In this document: piece after piece, positions 8,775 through 15,522 of the stretch
Numbering within the stretch: the stretch's first letter is position 1
Layout of the letters: each line of letters opens with the position of its first letter
Assembly (NCBI GenBank): GCA_017646185.1
Contig: JAGCNA010000038.1
Coordinates: 1-24,300, forward strand
Source of the DNA: Clostridia bacterium
GTDB taxonomy: Bacteria > Bacillota > Clostridia > Oscillospirales > CAG-382
Length of the DNA stretch: 24,300 bases
Direction of reading: 5' to 3'
Position numbers and translations under genes: made by a program
The notes under the pieces: model-generated
The model's database searches: none
What the model was told of the DNA's origin: nothing
Seen by the model: only the letters and a program-made list of their open reading frames with translations

Positions 8775-8803
8775 AATATACAGTTTTTTTAAGGTTTTGT
8801 CAA
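8775..8803 (-). promoter_or_regulatory. SigA-type promoter for the potABCD operon
   Basis: On the minus strand TTGACA (8798-8803) and TATATT (8775-8780) are separated by exactly 17 bases, close to consensus. Transcription should start near 8768, leaving a leader of about 30 bases before potA, which is too short for a riboswitch. The bases upstream are A/T-rich. Confidence 0.85.
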
Positions 8804-8886
8804 TAATTACGGCGAAAAATAATAAAAAAAGCAGGCTGTTTTTTGCAGGTTTTGGCAGTTTGTTCAAAACCCTTTTCAAAACTCGC

Positions 8887-8900
8887 AAATGTTAACATTT
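8887..8900. promoter_or_regulatory. Perfect 14-bp palindrome, candidate operator
   Basis: AAATGTTAACATTT reads the same on both strands. A second GTTAAC core follows at 8902-8907, so the two GTTAAC hexamers lie 11 bases apart, one helical turn. It lies in the 229-bp divergent region between potA and the zinc-ribbon gene, 66 bp before the latter's ATG and about 85 bp upstream of the pot -35 box. Control of the plus-strand gene is therefore more likely. The regulator is unknown. Elsewhere the region holds only the pot promoter and AT-rich sequence with short direct repeats (TTCAAAAC at 8863 and 8875). Confidence 0.45.
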
Positions 8901-8966
8901 TGTTAACCATTTTTGTGTAAAATATTGATAAAATATACGGGACAATAAACTTACGAGAGGTTTAAA

Positions 8967-9962
8967 ATGCTTACAAAATCTACCGAGATTCTTGCAAAGG
9001 ATTTAGGACTTAAAAATATTGCTTTCGGCGGAACAAAGGATGAACGGGCTTTCGGTATTTACAGAGATTATCTGCTTGCCATAAGCGAAAAGGACGGAAA
9101 GAAAACTGCGTTTTTCGGATGTCCTTTTGATACGAATGAGGATTCTGTATTTGCTTTTGAATTTTCACAAGCGCTTACCGAAACAGTAAACGAATTTGCG
9201 GAATGTATATGCACCGTTGAGGGAGATGGAATTACCGTTTCCGCAAGCTGTGAGCTTACCGAATTCAGACAGATTATCGAAGCAACGGTGGATATGCTGG
9301 TTGCCAATGAGATTCCCTGCTCCAACAAATGTATAAAATGCGGAACTTCCTTTGCCCACAAGAAAATAATGGTTTTGAACGATGGCGGTGTGCTTTCTCT
9401 TATTTGCGAAAGCTGTGCGCTTAACGAAAGCCTTAACAACAACAAAAAGAAAGCTGCCGCAAAGGCAACCAAGAGTCAGAATATCAAAAGCGTGCTGGGC
9501 GCTTTTATCGGCGCTGTTATCGGCACCGGAGTGCTTTCGGGTATTGCTTTGGGTTTAGGAAAGCTGCTTTCCTTCGGCACCGCTTTTACTTACGGTTTTT
9601 CTCTGCTTTGCTTTGTTTCCGTGGTAATAACCTTCTTGTTTGCAAAGCTTATCGGCAAAAAGAAGTGCCTCGCTTCCACCATATCTGTGTGCGCATTTTC
9701 TCTTTTGTTCAACGCAGTAGCACGCATTCTTATCTCCGCTTATCAGGTGCTTACCCAGTACGGATATTCTCTTTCCGTTGCTTTGCGCACCCCTGCATCA
9801 TTTATACGACTCCCCTTCTCTACACCCGTTGATGGTTTGAACATTTATCAGTCGCTGATAATCGATGCACTGTTCGGTCTTGTGGCTCTTGCGATCTTCG
9901 CCTTCGGACTCTTTAATTCCGAAAAGAAATCCGGATTCTCTATCGAACCCTTTGTAAAATAA
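8967..9962 (+). CDS. Zinc-ribbon multi-pass membrane protein, function unknown
   Basis: A 331-residue protein that I do not recognise. Residues 1-115 form a soluble region without an obvious family. Residues 122-150 hold two CxxC pairs (C122/C125 and C147/C150), as in a treble-clef or zinc-ribbon knuckle. A lysine-rich linker follows at 158-174. Four hydrophobic segments come next, at about 174-200, 206-229, 235-257 and 297-316. The N-terminal part is most likely cytoplasmic. GAGAGG stands 7 bases before the ATG. It is a single-gene unit, divergent from potA, ending at the terminator at 9982-10006. No clear SigA promoter is visible; a palindrome at 8887-8900 may control it. Confidence 0.8.
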   Translation: MLTKSTEILAKDLGLKNIAFGGTKDERAFGIYRDYLLAISEKDGKKTAFFGCPFDTNEDSVFAFEFSQALTETVNEFAECICTVEGDGITVSASCELTEFRQIIEATVDMLVANEIPCSNKCIKCGTSFAHKKIMVLNDGGVLSLICESCALNESLNNNKKKAAAKATKSQNIKSVLGAFIGAVIGTGVLSGIALGLGKLLSFGTAFTYGFSLLCFVSVVITFLFAKLIGKKKCLASTISVCAFSLLFNAVARILISAYQVLTQYGYSLSVALRTPASFIRLPFSTPVDGLNIYQSLIIDALFGLVALAIFAFGLFNSEKKSGFSIEPFVK

Positions 9963-9981
9963 AATCTCATAAAAACAGTTA

Positions 9982-10006
9982 AGAGTGGACAATAAACGTC
10001 CACTCT
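9982..10006 (+). terminator. Intrinsic terminator, probably bidirectional
   Basis: AGAGTGGAC (9982-9990) pairs perfectly with 9998-10006 around a 7-base loop. GTTTTGATG follows on the plus strand. On the minus strand the hairpin is followed by TTAACTGTTTTT, so it can also stop sigG transcripts that have passed the structured element at 10015-10100. It lies 19 bp after the zinc-ribbon gene stop. Confidence 0.8.
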
Positions 10007-10014
10007 GTTTTGAT

Positions 10015-10100
10015 GTGATTTTCTCGGGGTCCCCAAAAATCCGCAGGATTTTAGGGGTGATTTGGCGGGGCCCCCGAGAAACTGTCAGGTTTCTTGGGGT
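10015..10100. repeat. GC-rich structured intergenic element with competing hairpins
   Basis: An 86-base island much richer in G and C than its surroundings, between convergent genes. CCCCAAAAATCC (10031-10042) pairs 11 of 12 with 10046-10057 around GCA. That hairpin is enclosed by a perfect 10-bp outer stem, 10020-10029 with 10072-10081. The right arm of the outer stem can instead pair with 10089-10099 (11 bp, one G-U) around a 6-base loop, so the two folds exclude each other. GTGATTT occurs at 10015 and again at 10057, followed both times by a GGGG/CCCC block. It may be a dispersed palindromic repeat, a double terminator, or a small RNA; the sequence alone does not decide. Confidence 0.55.
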
Positions 10101-10104
10101 AAGT

Positions 10105-10875
10105 TTACAGTTGTTTTCTTATTTTTTCCAATGCCCCTTTTTCAAGACGGCTTACCTGCGCTTGAGATATTCCTATCTCTGCCGAAACTTCTGTTTGAGT
10201 TTTTCCTCTGTAGAAACGTAAAAGAAGTATTCTTTTTTCCCTCTCATTAAGAGTGGATATAGCTTCTGTAAGGGCTATTCCCGTAAGCCAGCTTTCATCG
10301 GTATTTTTGGTATCTTTGATCTGGTCCATAACGTACAAAGAATCTCCGCCGTCCGAATATATGGGCTCGTACAGTGATACCGGTTCTACAATAGCTTCCA
10401 GCGCATTAACAATATCCTCTCTTGAAAAACCGGTCTCTGCCGAAATTTCTTCTATTGTGGGATCGCGGTTAAGCTTGTTTGAAAGTGCTTCCTTTGCCTG
10501 CAGCGCGCGGTACGCCATATCACGCACGGAACGGGATACGCGAATAGTGTTGTTATCCCGCAGATATCTTCTTATTTCACCCAGTATCATCGGAACGGCA
10601 TAGGTGGAAAACTTAACGTCCAAAGTGGTATCGAAATTATCCACCGCTTTTATTAAGCCGATACACCCTACCTGAAACAGATCATCGGGATTCTCTCCCC
10701 TGCCTGCAAAGGATTGGATAACGCTTAAAACCAACCTTAAATTCCCGTTTATAAGCTCGTCTCTGGCATACGCATCCCCTTGGTGAGCTCGTTTTAAAAG
10801 CTCTGCCTTTTTTGTATCCGAAAGCATGGGCAGCTTTGCTGTGTTAACACCGCATATTTCAACTTTATTATACAT
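10105..10875 (-). CDS. sigG: RNA polymerase forespore sigma factor SigG
   Basis: A 256-residue sigma-70-family protein that closely follows Bacillus SigG over its whole length. It has the SigG N-terminus (NKVEICGVNTAKLPML), region 2 (NGNLRLVLSVIQSFAGRGENPDDLFQVGCIGLIKAVDNFD), KFSTYAVPMILGEIRRYLRDNN, region 3, and a region 4 helix-turn-helix ending in EIGISQAQVSRLEK. SigG drives late forespore genes for spore DNA protection and germination. GGAGG stands 8 bases before the ATG. A SigF-type promoter (10904-10933) precedes it, matching the known order in which SigF switches on sigG in the forespore. It diverges from the sporulation gene yunB and is followed by the structured element. No spoIIGA/sigE pair is beside it, at least inside this window. 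Confidence 0.95.
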   Translation of the reverse strand: MYNKVEICGVNTAKLPMLSDTKKAELLKRAHQGDAYARDELINGNLRLVLSVIQSFAGRGENPDDLFQVGCIGLIKAVDNFDTTLDVKFSTYAVPMILGEIRRYLRDNNTIRVSRSVRDMAYRALQAKEALSNKLNRDPTIEEISAETGFSREDIVNALEAIVEPVSLYEPIYSDGGDSLYVMDQIKDTKNTDESWLTGIALTEAISTLNEREKRILLLRFYRGKTQTEVSAEIGISQAQVSRLEKGALEKIRKQL

Positions 10876-10903
10876 TTTTATTGCCTCCGTTTTTGCTCAA
10901 ATA

Positions 10904-10933
10904 TATTTTTGCCAGAAAGCGAGCTTGGAATAC
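10904..10933 (-). promoter_or_regulatory. SigF/SigG-type promoter for sigG
   Basis: On the minus strand GGCAAAAATA (10904-10913) fits the forespore -10 consensus GGNNANAHTR fully. GTATT (10929-10933) fits the -35 GYWTA in four of five bases. The spacer is 15 bases. Transcription would start near 10897, about 22 bases before the sigG ATG. Established biology: Bacillus spoIIIG is first transcribed by SigF and then by its own product. The match was made by eye. Confidence 0.6.
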
Positions 10934-10997
10934 CGATAAGGCAAATCATTAATAAAAATGTAATAATGTTAATATTATTTTGGGTGGAGGGATGTTT

Positions 10998-11621
10998 GTG
11001 AAAAAGATAAAGCTAAAGATTATTTTAACGGCAGTCTGCTTATTGACCGCCGCGGGAATAATATTATTTACGTTACGTGTGGAAAAGAACTTCCCTCTCG
11101 TCGCTTCGCGGTATTGCGATCAAGTGATTGTAAGAGAGATAAGCAGACTGATAAACAACCGAATATTACACACCTATGAAGATTACAACAAGGACGATAT
11201 ACTGATAATAGAAAAAGACGAAAACGGAAATATAACCCTTATAGACATAAACACGGGGTACGTTAATCTTATAAAAAGCAGACTTACTCTTGACATTATA
11301 GAAAAGCTTACCGAATACAAGGCTCTTGATTTCGGCATACCCTTGGGTAACGTATTAAACAGCTACGCATTCTCAGGCTTGGGCCCCGAAATCCCCATAA
11401 GAGCGACCCCCGTAGGAAACGTGGTTTCAAAAACAAAAAGCTCGCTTGTGTCGGGCGGTGTAAACCAGACAAAATACGAGCTTTATATCGAATTTATTGC
11501 GTGTGTGGAAATATCCGGTCCGTTATTCACGGAAACGAGAGAAATAAAAACCGAATTATGTATTGCCCAGACAGTCATCATCGGCAAGGTTCCCGGAATC
11601 ATCTGGGGGAGCGATAATTGA
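10998..11621 (+). CDS. yunB: Sporulation protein of the YunB family
   Basis: The start is GTG 10998 (VKKIKLK), with GGAGG 7 bases upstream; ATG 10992 and TTG 10980 are too close to or before the SD. The product has 207 residues. Residues about 6-24 form one membrane helix; the rest should lie outside. YunB features are clear: an N-terminal RYCDQVIVREISRLINNRI region, then IPLGNVLNSYAFSGLGPEIPIRATPVGNV, then a late ELCIAQTVIIGKVPGIIW motif. YunB is a SigE-controlled, mother-cell sporulation protein in Bacillus. A weak start signal lies in the 122-bp divergent region (TTGGAA at 10925, TTAATA at 10949), and I cannot assign a sigma factor. Its last 66 bp overlap the 3' end of the opposite-strand methyltransferase gene. 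Confidence 0.88.
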   Translation: MKKIKLKIILTAVCLLTAAGIILFTLRVEKNFPLVASRYCDQVIVREISRLINNRILHTYEDYNKDDILIIEKDENGNITLIDINTGYVNLIKSRLTLDIIEKLTEYKALDFGIPLGNVLNSYAFSGLGPEIPIRATPVGNVVSKTKSSLVSGGVNQTKYELYIEFIACVEISGPLFTETREIKTELCIAQTVIIGKVPGIIWGSDN

Positions 11622-12362
11622 GCCTATCTGAAAAGCAATAATATTTGCCGCAGCGGAAGCGGATAAGGAATACTGACAATTTCTGGGATACGGTATGCTT
11701 AAGGTAATATCCGCTTTTTCCAAAACGTTTTTGGAAATTCCCCGTTTTTCCCCGCCTAAAATAAGGCAAAGAGGTCTTGAAAGCACAGTATTGTAAACGC
11801 TTACGGAGTTTTCGCTTTTTGCAGTAGCGGCAACGGTATATCCTGCGGCGGAGGCCAAGGAAACGGCGGAGCCAAGATCGTCGGTAACCGCTACCTCAAG
11901 ATATTCGGAAGCACCTGCGGAAGAGCGTATTACAATATCCGAAGATACAAAGAAGTTTCGTTCCGGCAAAATAACACCGTCGGCTCCTGCGGCGTAAACG
12001 GTACGTAAAACGTAACCGAAATTATATGGATCCTCAATACCGTCGATAACCAGAATATAGCCTTTTTTATTGCACAGCAGTTTTTCGGGACGGCAAAACC
12101 TGCGTTCCCCTACCTCTGCCGCAATCCCCCCTGCCGTATCTCCCGAGGTAAGAGTTAAAAACTCATCGGGTGAAACGAAATCAAGCTGTATGCCGCTTGC
12201 TTTTAAAGCGCCGTATTGCTTCTTTTCATTATAGTGGTACTTACTGCGCATAACTTTATTATATCGCTCTGTATCAAGTATAATGCGGTCTATACGGCGT
12301 TTTCCGCCGCGTATTGCCGCAGAAACGGAAATATATCCGCAGATAACAGTGGTATCGTTCAT
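11556..12362 (-). CDS. TrmH/SpoU-family RNA 2'-O-methyltransferase
   Basis: A 268-residue SPOUT methyltransferase. Residues 1-95 resemble the substrate-binding N-domain of RlmB-like enzymes. The knotted SAM domain shows motif 1 (DGIEDPYNFGYVLRT, 107-121, with N114 and R120), motif 2 (LGGEKRGIS, 202-210) and motif 3 (SIPYPRN...YSLSASAAANIIAF, 222-244). Motif 3 has SLSAS where SpoU enzymes usually have SLNVS, so this is a variant branch. It should methylate a ribose in rRNA or tRNA; the site cannot be told. Its ATG overlaps the upstream DHHW stop as ATGA, implying coupling. The last 21 codons lie opposite the yunB end and form an acidic, non-domain tail. Confidence 0.85.
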   Translation of the reverse strand: MNDTTVICGYISVSAAIRGGKRRIDRIILDTERYNKVMRSKYHYNEKKQYGALKASGIQLDFVSPDEFLTLTSGDTAGGIAAEVGERRFCRPEKLLCNKKGYILVIDGIEDPYNFGYVLRTVYAAGADGVILPERNFFVSSDIVIRSSAGASEYLEVAVTDDLGSAVSLASAAGYTVAATAKSENSVSVYNTVLSRPLCLILGGEKRGISKNVLEKADITLSIPYPRNCQYSLSASAAANIIAFQIGSIIAPPDDSGNLADDDCLGNT

Positions 12363-13420
12363 TTTTTGTACAGCCTTTCAATGTTTTCGCAAAAGACAGA
12401 ACTGTTTGCGTTTGTTGCGTAGGATAAAAACAAAACCGTATCGGCATTTAAATTTATATCATCGGTGCTTTTCAGCATATTGGGATTATACAAGGTGATC
12501 TCTTTAAAATGAGGCAGTAAAAACGGAATAAATGCATGGGCAGAAGTATCACCTATTATTGCAAGCGTACCGCCTTTGGATCTGGTTTCAAACTTATATA
12601 CGGGCTTTTCATCGCCTATAAACACGCTGTAACCATCCTCTGCAGAAATTTCTGTGCCGATATATTTAAGAGTATGAGTCATATATCCGTCTTCGTATGA
12701 CGTGATATAACAAGGGTGCTCTTTCTCTATACGATAATAAACTATAGTATCCGCATTGTCAAGAAGCATTTGGCTTTTTGTTGCCGTATAAAACCAACCG
12801 AGATAGTTTTCAAGCTCTACTGTTTCGTAATTTTCAAGCGGCACCGGCTGTAAATTTGCAGCTTTGCAAAATTCGGTGTATGCATAATACGCCCCCAATG
12901 CTGTCCAGTTATAATCTGTACGGAAATAGATATATTCGTCCTTGTGAGCGTACAAAACGTCGTAAATATCTATATTTTTAACTTTATCCATAGCAAGTGA
13001 AGAGGCAAACACCGCTTCCTTTTGGGAATTACAGTAAAAATTATCCTCTGCCATTACCGCTATGGGAATTTCAAGATATTCGGCTTGGGTGGGCACGGTA
13101 ATACTGAATATTTTTGCGCAATCAATTTCCCCTGCAAAGCTGTTCAAAACATCCGCATACCTCTGTCCGGTATAGACCGTTCCGTTAAACTGTTGTAACG
13201 CTCTGTCATAATACAAATACGAATACCCCAGTTTATTGATCACCCAGCCTCTTTCCATTGCTTTTTCGGACAACCCCGAAATATCGCTTGTTTCTTCGTT
13301 TTGACCGCTTGGAAGAGTATCCTCCGGTTGATTTTTGAAAATTGCCACGGCGATAAGTATTACAAGAATAATTGCCAAAGCGGTTATAAGAGTTGCGGTT
13401 AGCAAAGTTTTTTTGTTCAT
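12359..13420 (-). CDS. DHHW-family membrane-anchored protein with altered catalytic motifs
   Basis: The start is ATG 13420 (MNKKTL); AGAGGT lies 6 bases upstream, and an in-frame ATG at 13438 lies before it. The product has 353 residues. Residues about 5-27 form an N-terminal membrane anchor, followed by an acidic linker and an extracellular domain. The domain matches the DHHW family (PF14286, AlgX/AlgJ-like SGNH acyltransferase relatives): FRTDYNWTALGAYYAY around 166-181 and IIGDTSAHAFIPFLLPHFKEI around 288-308. The signature Asp-His-His-Trp reads Asp-Tyr-Asn-Trp (169-172), and the usual Asp-Ser of the second motif reads Asp-Thr (291-292). Acetyl-transfer activity is therefore doubtful. It is coupled to the methyltransferase gene and separated from ftsH by a terminator. 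Confidence 0.75.
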   Translation of the reverse strand: MNKKTLLTATLITALAIILVILIAVAIFKNQPEDTLPSGQNEETSDISGLSEKAMERGWVINKLGYSYLYYDRALQQFNGTVYTGQRYADVLNSFAGEIDCAKIFSITVPTQAEYLEIPIAVMAEDNFYCNSQKEAVFASSLAMDKVKNIDIYDVLYAHKDEYIYFRTDYNWTALGAYYAYTEFCKAANLQPVPLENYETVELENYLGWFYTATKSQMLLDNADTIVYYRIEKEHPCYITSYEDGYMTHTLKYIGTEISAEDGYSVFIGDEKPVYKFETRSKGGTLAIIGDTSAHAFIPFLLPHFKEITLYNPNMLKSTDDINLNADTVLFLSYATNANSSVFCENIERLYKK

Positions 13421-13451
13421 AACAATACCTCTTTTCATATATGGTATTGTT
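13421..13451 (-). promoter_or_regulatory. Hairpin covering the ribosome binding site of the DHHW gene
   Basis: AACAATACC (13443-13451 on the minus strand) pairs perfectly with GGTATTGTT (13421-13429), which ends directly before the ATG. The loop is 13 bases and contains AAAAGA, while the GG of the AGAGG SD is inside the stem. Folding would limit ribosome access. A weak -35/-10 pair (TTGCAA, CATATA) overlaps the same stretch, so the repeat could also be a DNA operator. Confidence 0.5.
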
Positions 13452-13487
13452 TACCGTTTTTGCAAAAAATATCCTCGATAAAAAGAT

Positions 13488-13514
13488 AGTGCGTATCCTT
13501 TAAAGATACGCACT
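13488..13514 (-). terminator. Intrinsic terminator after ftsH
   Basis: AGTGCGTATC (13488-13497) pairs perfectly with 13505-13514 around a 7-base loop. On the minus strand the stem is followed by ATCTTTTTATC. It begins 13 bases after the ftsH stop codon and closes the parE-ftsH cluster. Confidence 0.85.
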
Positions 13515-13527
13515 TTAACTTTGTCTT

Positions 13528-15522
13528 TTAGTGAGGAACTACGTCTTCCTTTTCGTCGGAATCCTTGGACTCCTCTTTCTTTTCTTCGTTTACCTTAAGC
13601 TCTTCACGGCGTTTTTCGTTTGCAACACGTATACGCTCGGTTTTTTCCTCGCGCATTTTCTCTAAGGTTTCCATATTGCAATTCTCTGCAAAAACGGCGT
13701 TGAACTGGTCTTCATCCATAATTTCGTACGCTACAAGATAATCTACAATAAGGTTAAGCTTATCCATATTTTCGGTAATAATCTTCTTTGCCTTATTATA
13801 CGCATCTGTAATTATACGATGAATTTCGGAATCGATCTTTGAAGCTATTTCTTCAGAATAATTACGCTGGGTAGAATAATCTTTACCGAGGAACACTTCA
13901 TCGTGTCCAGTACCGAACACGATAGGACCGAGCGTATCGCTCATACCGTAGGTAGTAACCATCTTACGTGCGATTTCGGTAGCACGCTGGATATCGTTGG
14001 AAGCGCCGCCGGAAATATCATCACAGCACAGCTCTTCAGCAACACGTCCGCCCAGAAGTTCGGATATCTTGTTTTGCAGTTCGCCGCGGTAAACGCTCCA
14101 TCTGTCTTCCTTGGGCAAAGAAAGAGTGTATCCCAAAGCGCTGCCGCTGGGAATAACGGATATCTGACGCACAAAATCATCGGGATTAAGAACACGGGAA
14201 ATAATAGCGTGGCCAGCTTCGTGAATAGCAGTCTTGCGCTTTTCCTCGGGCTTAATGATTCTGGAACGCTTCTGTGTACCGACAATAACCTTGATTGAAG
14301 CTTCTTCAATATCTTCCATAGAGATAACGGCTTCGCCCTTGCGAGCTGCCAGCAATGCAGCTTCATTAAGAAGGTTGGAAAGGTCCGCACCGGTAAAGCC
14401 GGGAGTGGACTTTGCTATGGTTTCAAGATCAACGTCATCGGAAAGAGGCTTGTTTCTTGCGTGTACGGCGAGTATCTCCGTACGTCCCTTAATATCGGGA
14501 TAAGAAACGGTTACCTGTCTGTCAAAACGACCGGGACGAAGTAATGCGGGATCCAGAATATCGGGTCTGTTGGTAGCGGCAATAACTATAACGCCATCGT
14601 TAACGCCAAAGCCGTCCATTTCTACAAGCAACTGGTTAAGTGTCTGCTCACGTTCATCGTGTCCGCCGCCCCAGCCTGCACCTCTGTGTCTGCCCACCGC
14701 ATCGATTTCATCAATGAAAATAATACAAGGTGCGGTTTTCTTTGCGGTCTCAAACAAATCTCTTACACGGGAAGCGCCGACACCGACGTAAAGTTCAACG
14801 AAATCGGAACCGGACAAGGAATAGAAAGGTACGGAGGATTCGCCAGCAACAGCTTTTGCCAGCAAGGTCTTACCGGTACCGGGTGCACCTACCAAAAGCA
14901 CGCCCTTGGGTATTCTTGCGCCCAAAGAACTGAACTTTTTGGGGTTCTTAAGGAATTCAACAACTTCACGCAGTTCTTCTTTTTCTTCGTCTGCGCCTGC
15001 AACGTCGCTAAACAAAATCTTTCTCGATTCATCGGAGCCCAGCTTTGCACGGGATTTGGAGAAAGAGTTCATTCTGCCTATACCGCCCATACCGCCGCCG
15101 GAAGAATTACTTGAACCCATCTTTGCAAAGAACAGCCACCAAAGCACGATCATAGTGATGACTACAAGTATTATAGGCAAAAACTTGAGCCAAGCAGGTG
15201 TAGGCGTGGGAGCCTCGTATTCATAGGTCTTGATAATTCCGGAGGAATGCTGTTCTTCTATAAGTTCGCTGAAATCATAGTAGAATATAGACAGATCGCG
15301 AAGAGTATGGGAAACGGTTTCTCCGTTTTTAAGCTTCATTGTAAGCTTATTTGTCTTTGAAACGGTAAATTCCACTACCTGTTCATCGTGAAAATATTCG
15401 CTTACCTTCGCGTAGTTAATTGTTGTGCTTGATTCGGTTCCGCCCATTACAAAAGCGGCAACTATTATGGCTACTATTGCGACGAGCCAGAATAATCCCC
15501 AACCGGTGTTACTTTTCTTCAT
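13528..15522 (-). CDS. ftsH: ATP-dependent zinc metalloprotease FtsH
   Basis: A 664-residue membrane AAA protease of normal length. There are two membrane helices, at about 8-27 and 112-133, flanking a short outer domain. The AAA domain has Walker A GAPGTGKT (212-219), Walker B IIFIDEID (267-274), and the second region of homology with arginine fingers (RPGRFDR, 329-335). The protease domain has the zinc motif HEAGH (434-438) and a likely third ligand Asp510. The tail from about 615 is highly charged (K/E-rich). FtsH hexamers degrade misassembled membrane proteins and some regulators. The pore-adjacent loop reads GRHRGAGWGGGHDEREQ, with Trp where Leu is usual. Its ATG lies 14 bp inside the tilS end, with GGAG 8 bases before it. 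It is the last gene of the cluster. Confidence 0.96.
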   Translation of the reverse strand: MKKSNTGWGLFWLVAIVAIIVAAFVMGGTESSTTINYAKVSEYFHDEQVVEFTVSKTNKLTMKLKNGETVSHTLRDLSIFYYDFSELIEEQHSSGIIKTYEYEAPTPTPAWLKFLPIILVVITMIVLWWLFFAKMGSSNSSGGGMGGIGRMNSFSKSRAKLGSDESRKILFSDVAGADEEKEELREVVEFLKNPKKFSSLGARIPKGVLLVGAPGTGKTLLAKAVAGESSVPFYSLSGSDFVELYVGVGASRVRDLFETAKKTAPCIIFIDEIDAVGRHRGAGWGGGHDEREQTLNQLLVEMDGFGVNDGVIVIAATNRPDILDPALLRPGRFDRQVTVSYPDIKGRTEILAVHARNKPLSDDVDLETIAKSTPGFTGADLSNLLNEAALLAARKGEAVISMEDIEEASIKVIVGTQKRSRIIKPEEKRKTAIHEAGHAIISRVLNPDDFVRQISVIPSGSALGYTLSLPKEDRWSVYRGELQNKISELLGGRVAEELCCDDISGGASNDIQRATEIARKMVTTYGMSDTLGPIVFGTGHDEVFLGKDYSTQRNYSEEIASKIDSEIHRIITDAYNKAKKIITENMDKLNLIVDYLVAYEIMDEDQFNAVFAENCNMETLEKMREEKTERIRVANEKRREELKVNEEKKEESKDSDEKEDVVPH

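Noticed and set aside
10015..10100. CRISPR repeat or tRNA gene
   Set aside because: There is no spaced array of identical repeats, and no cloverleaf or CCA-type acceptor end. The palindromes fit another kind of structured element.
13452..13527. Shared operon of ftsH and the DHHW gene
   Set aside because: A perfect 10-bp hairpin with a T-rich end separates them, so the DHHW gene most likely has its own start.
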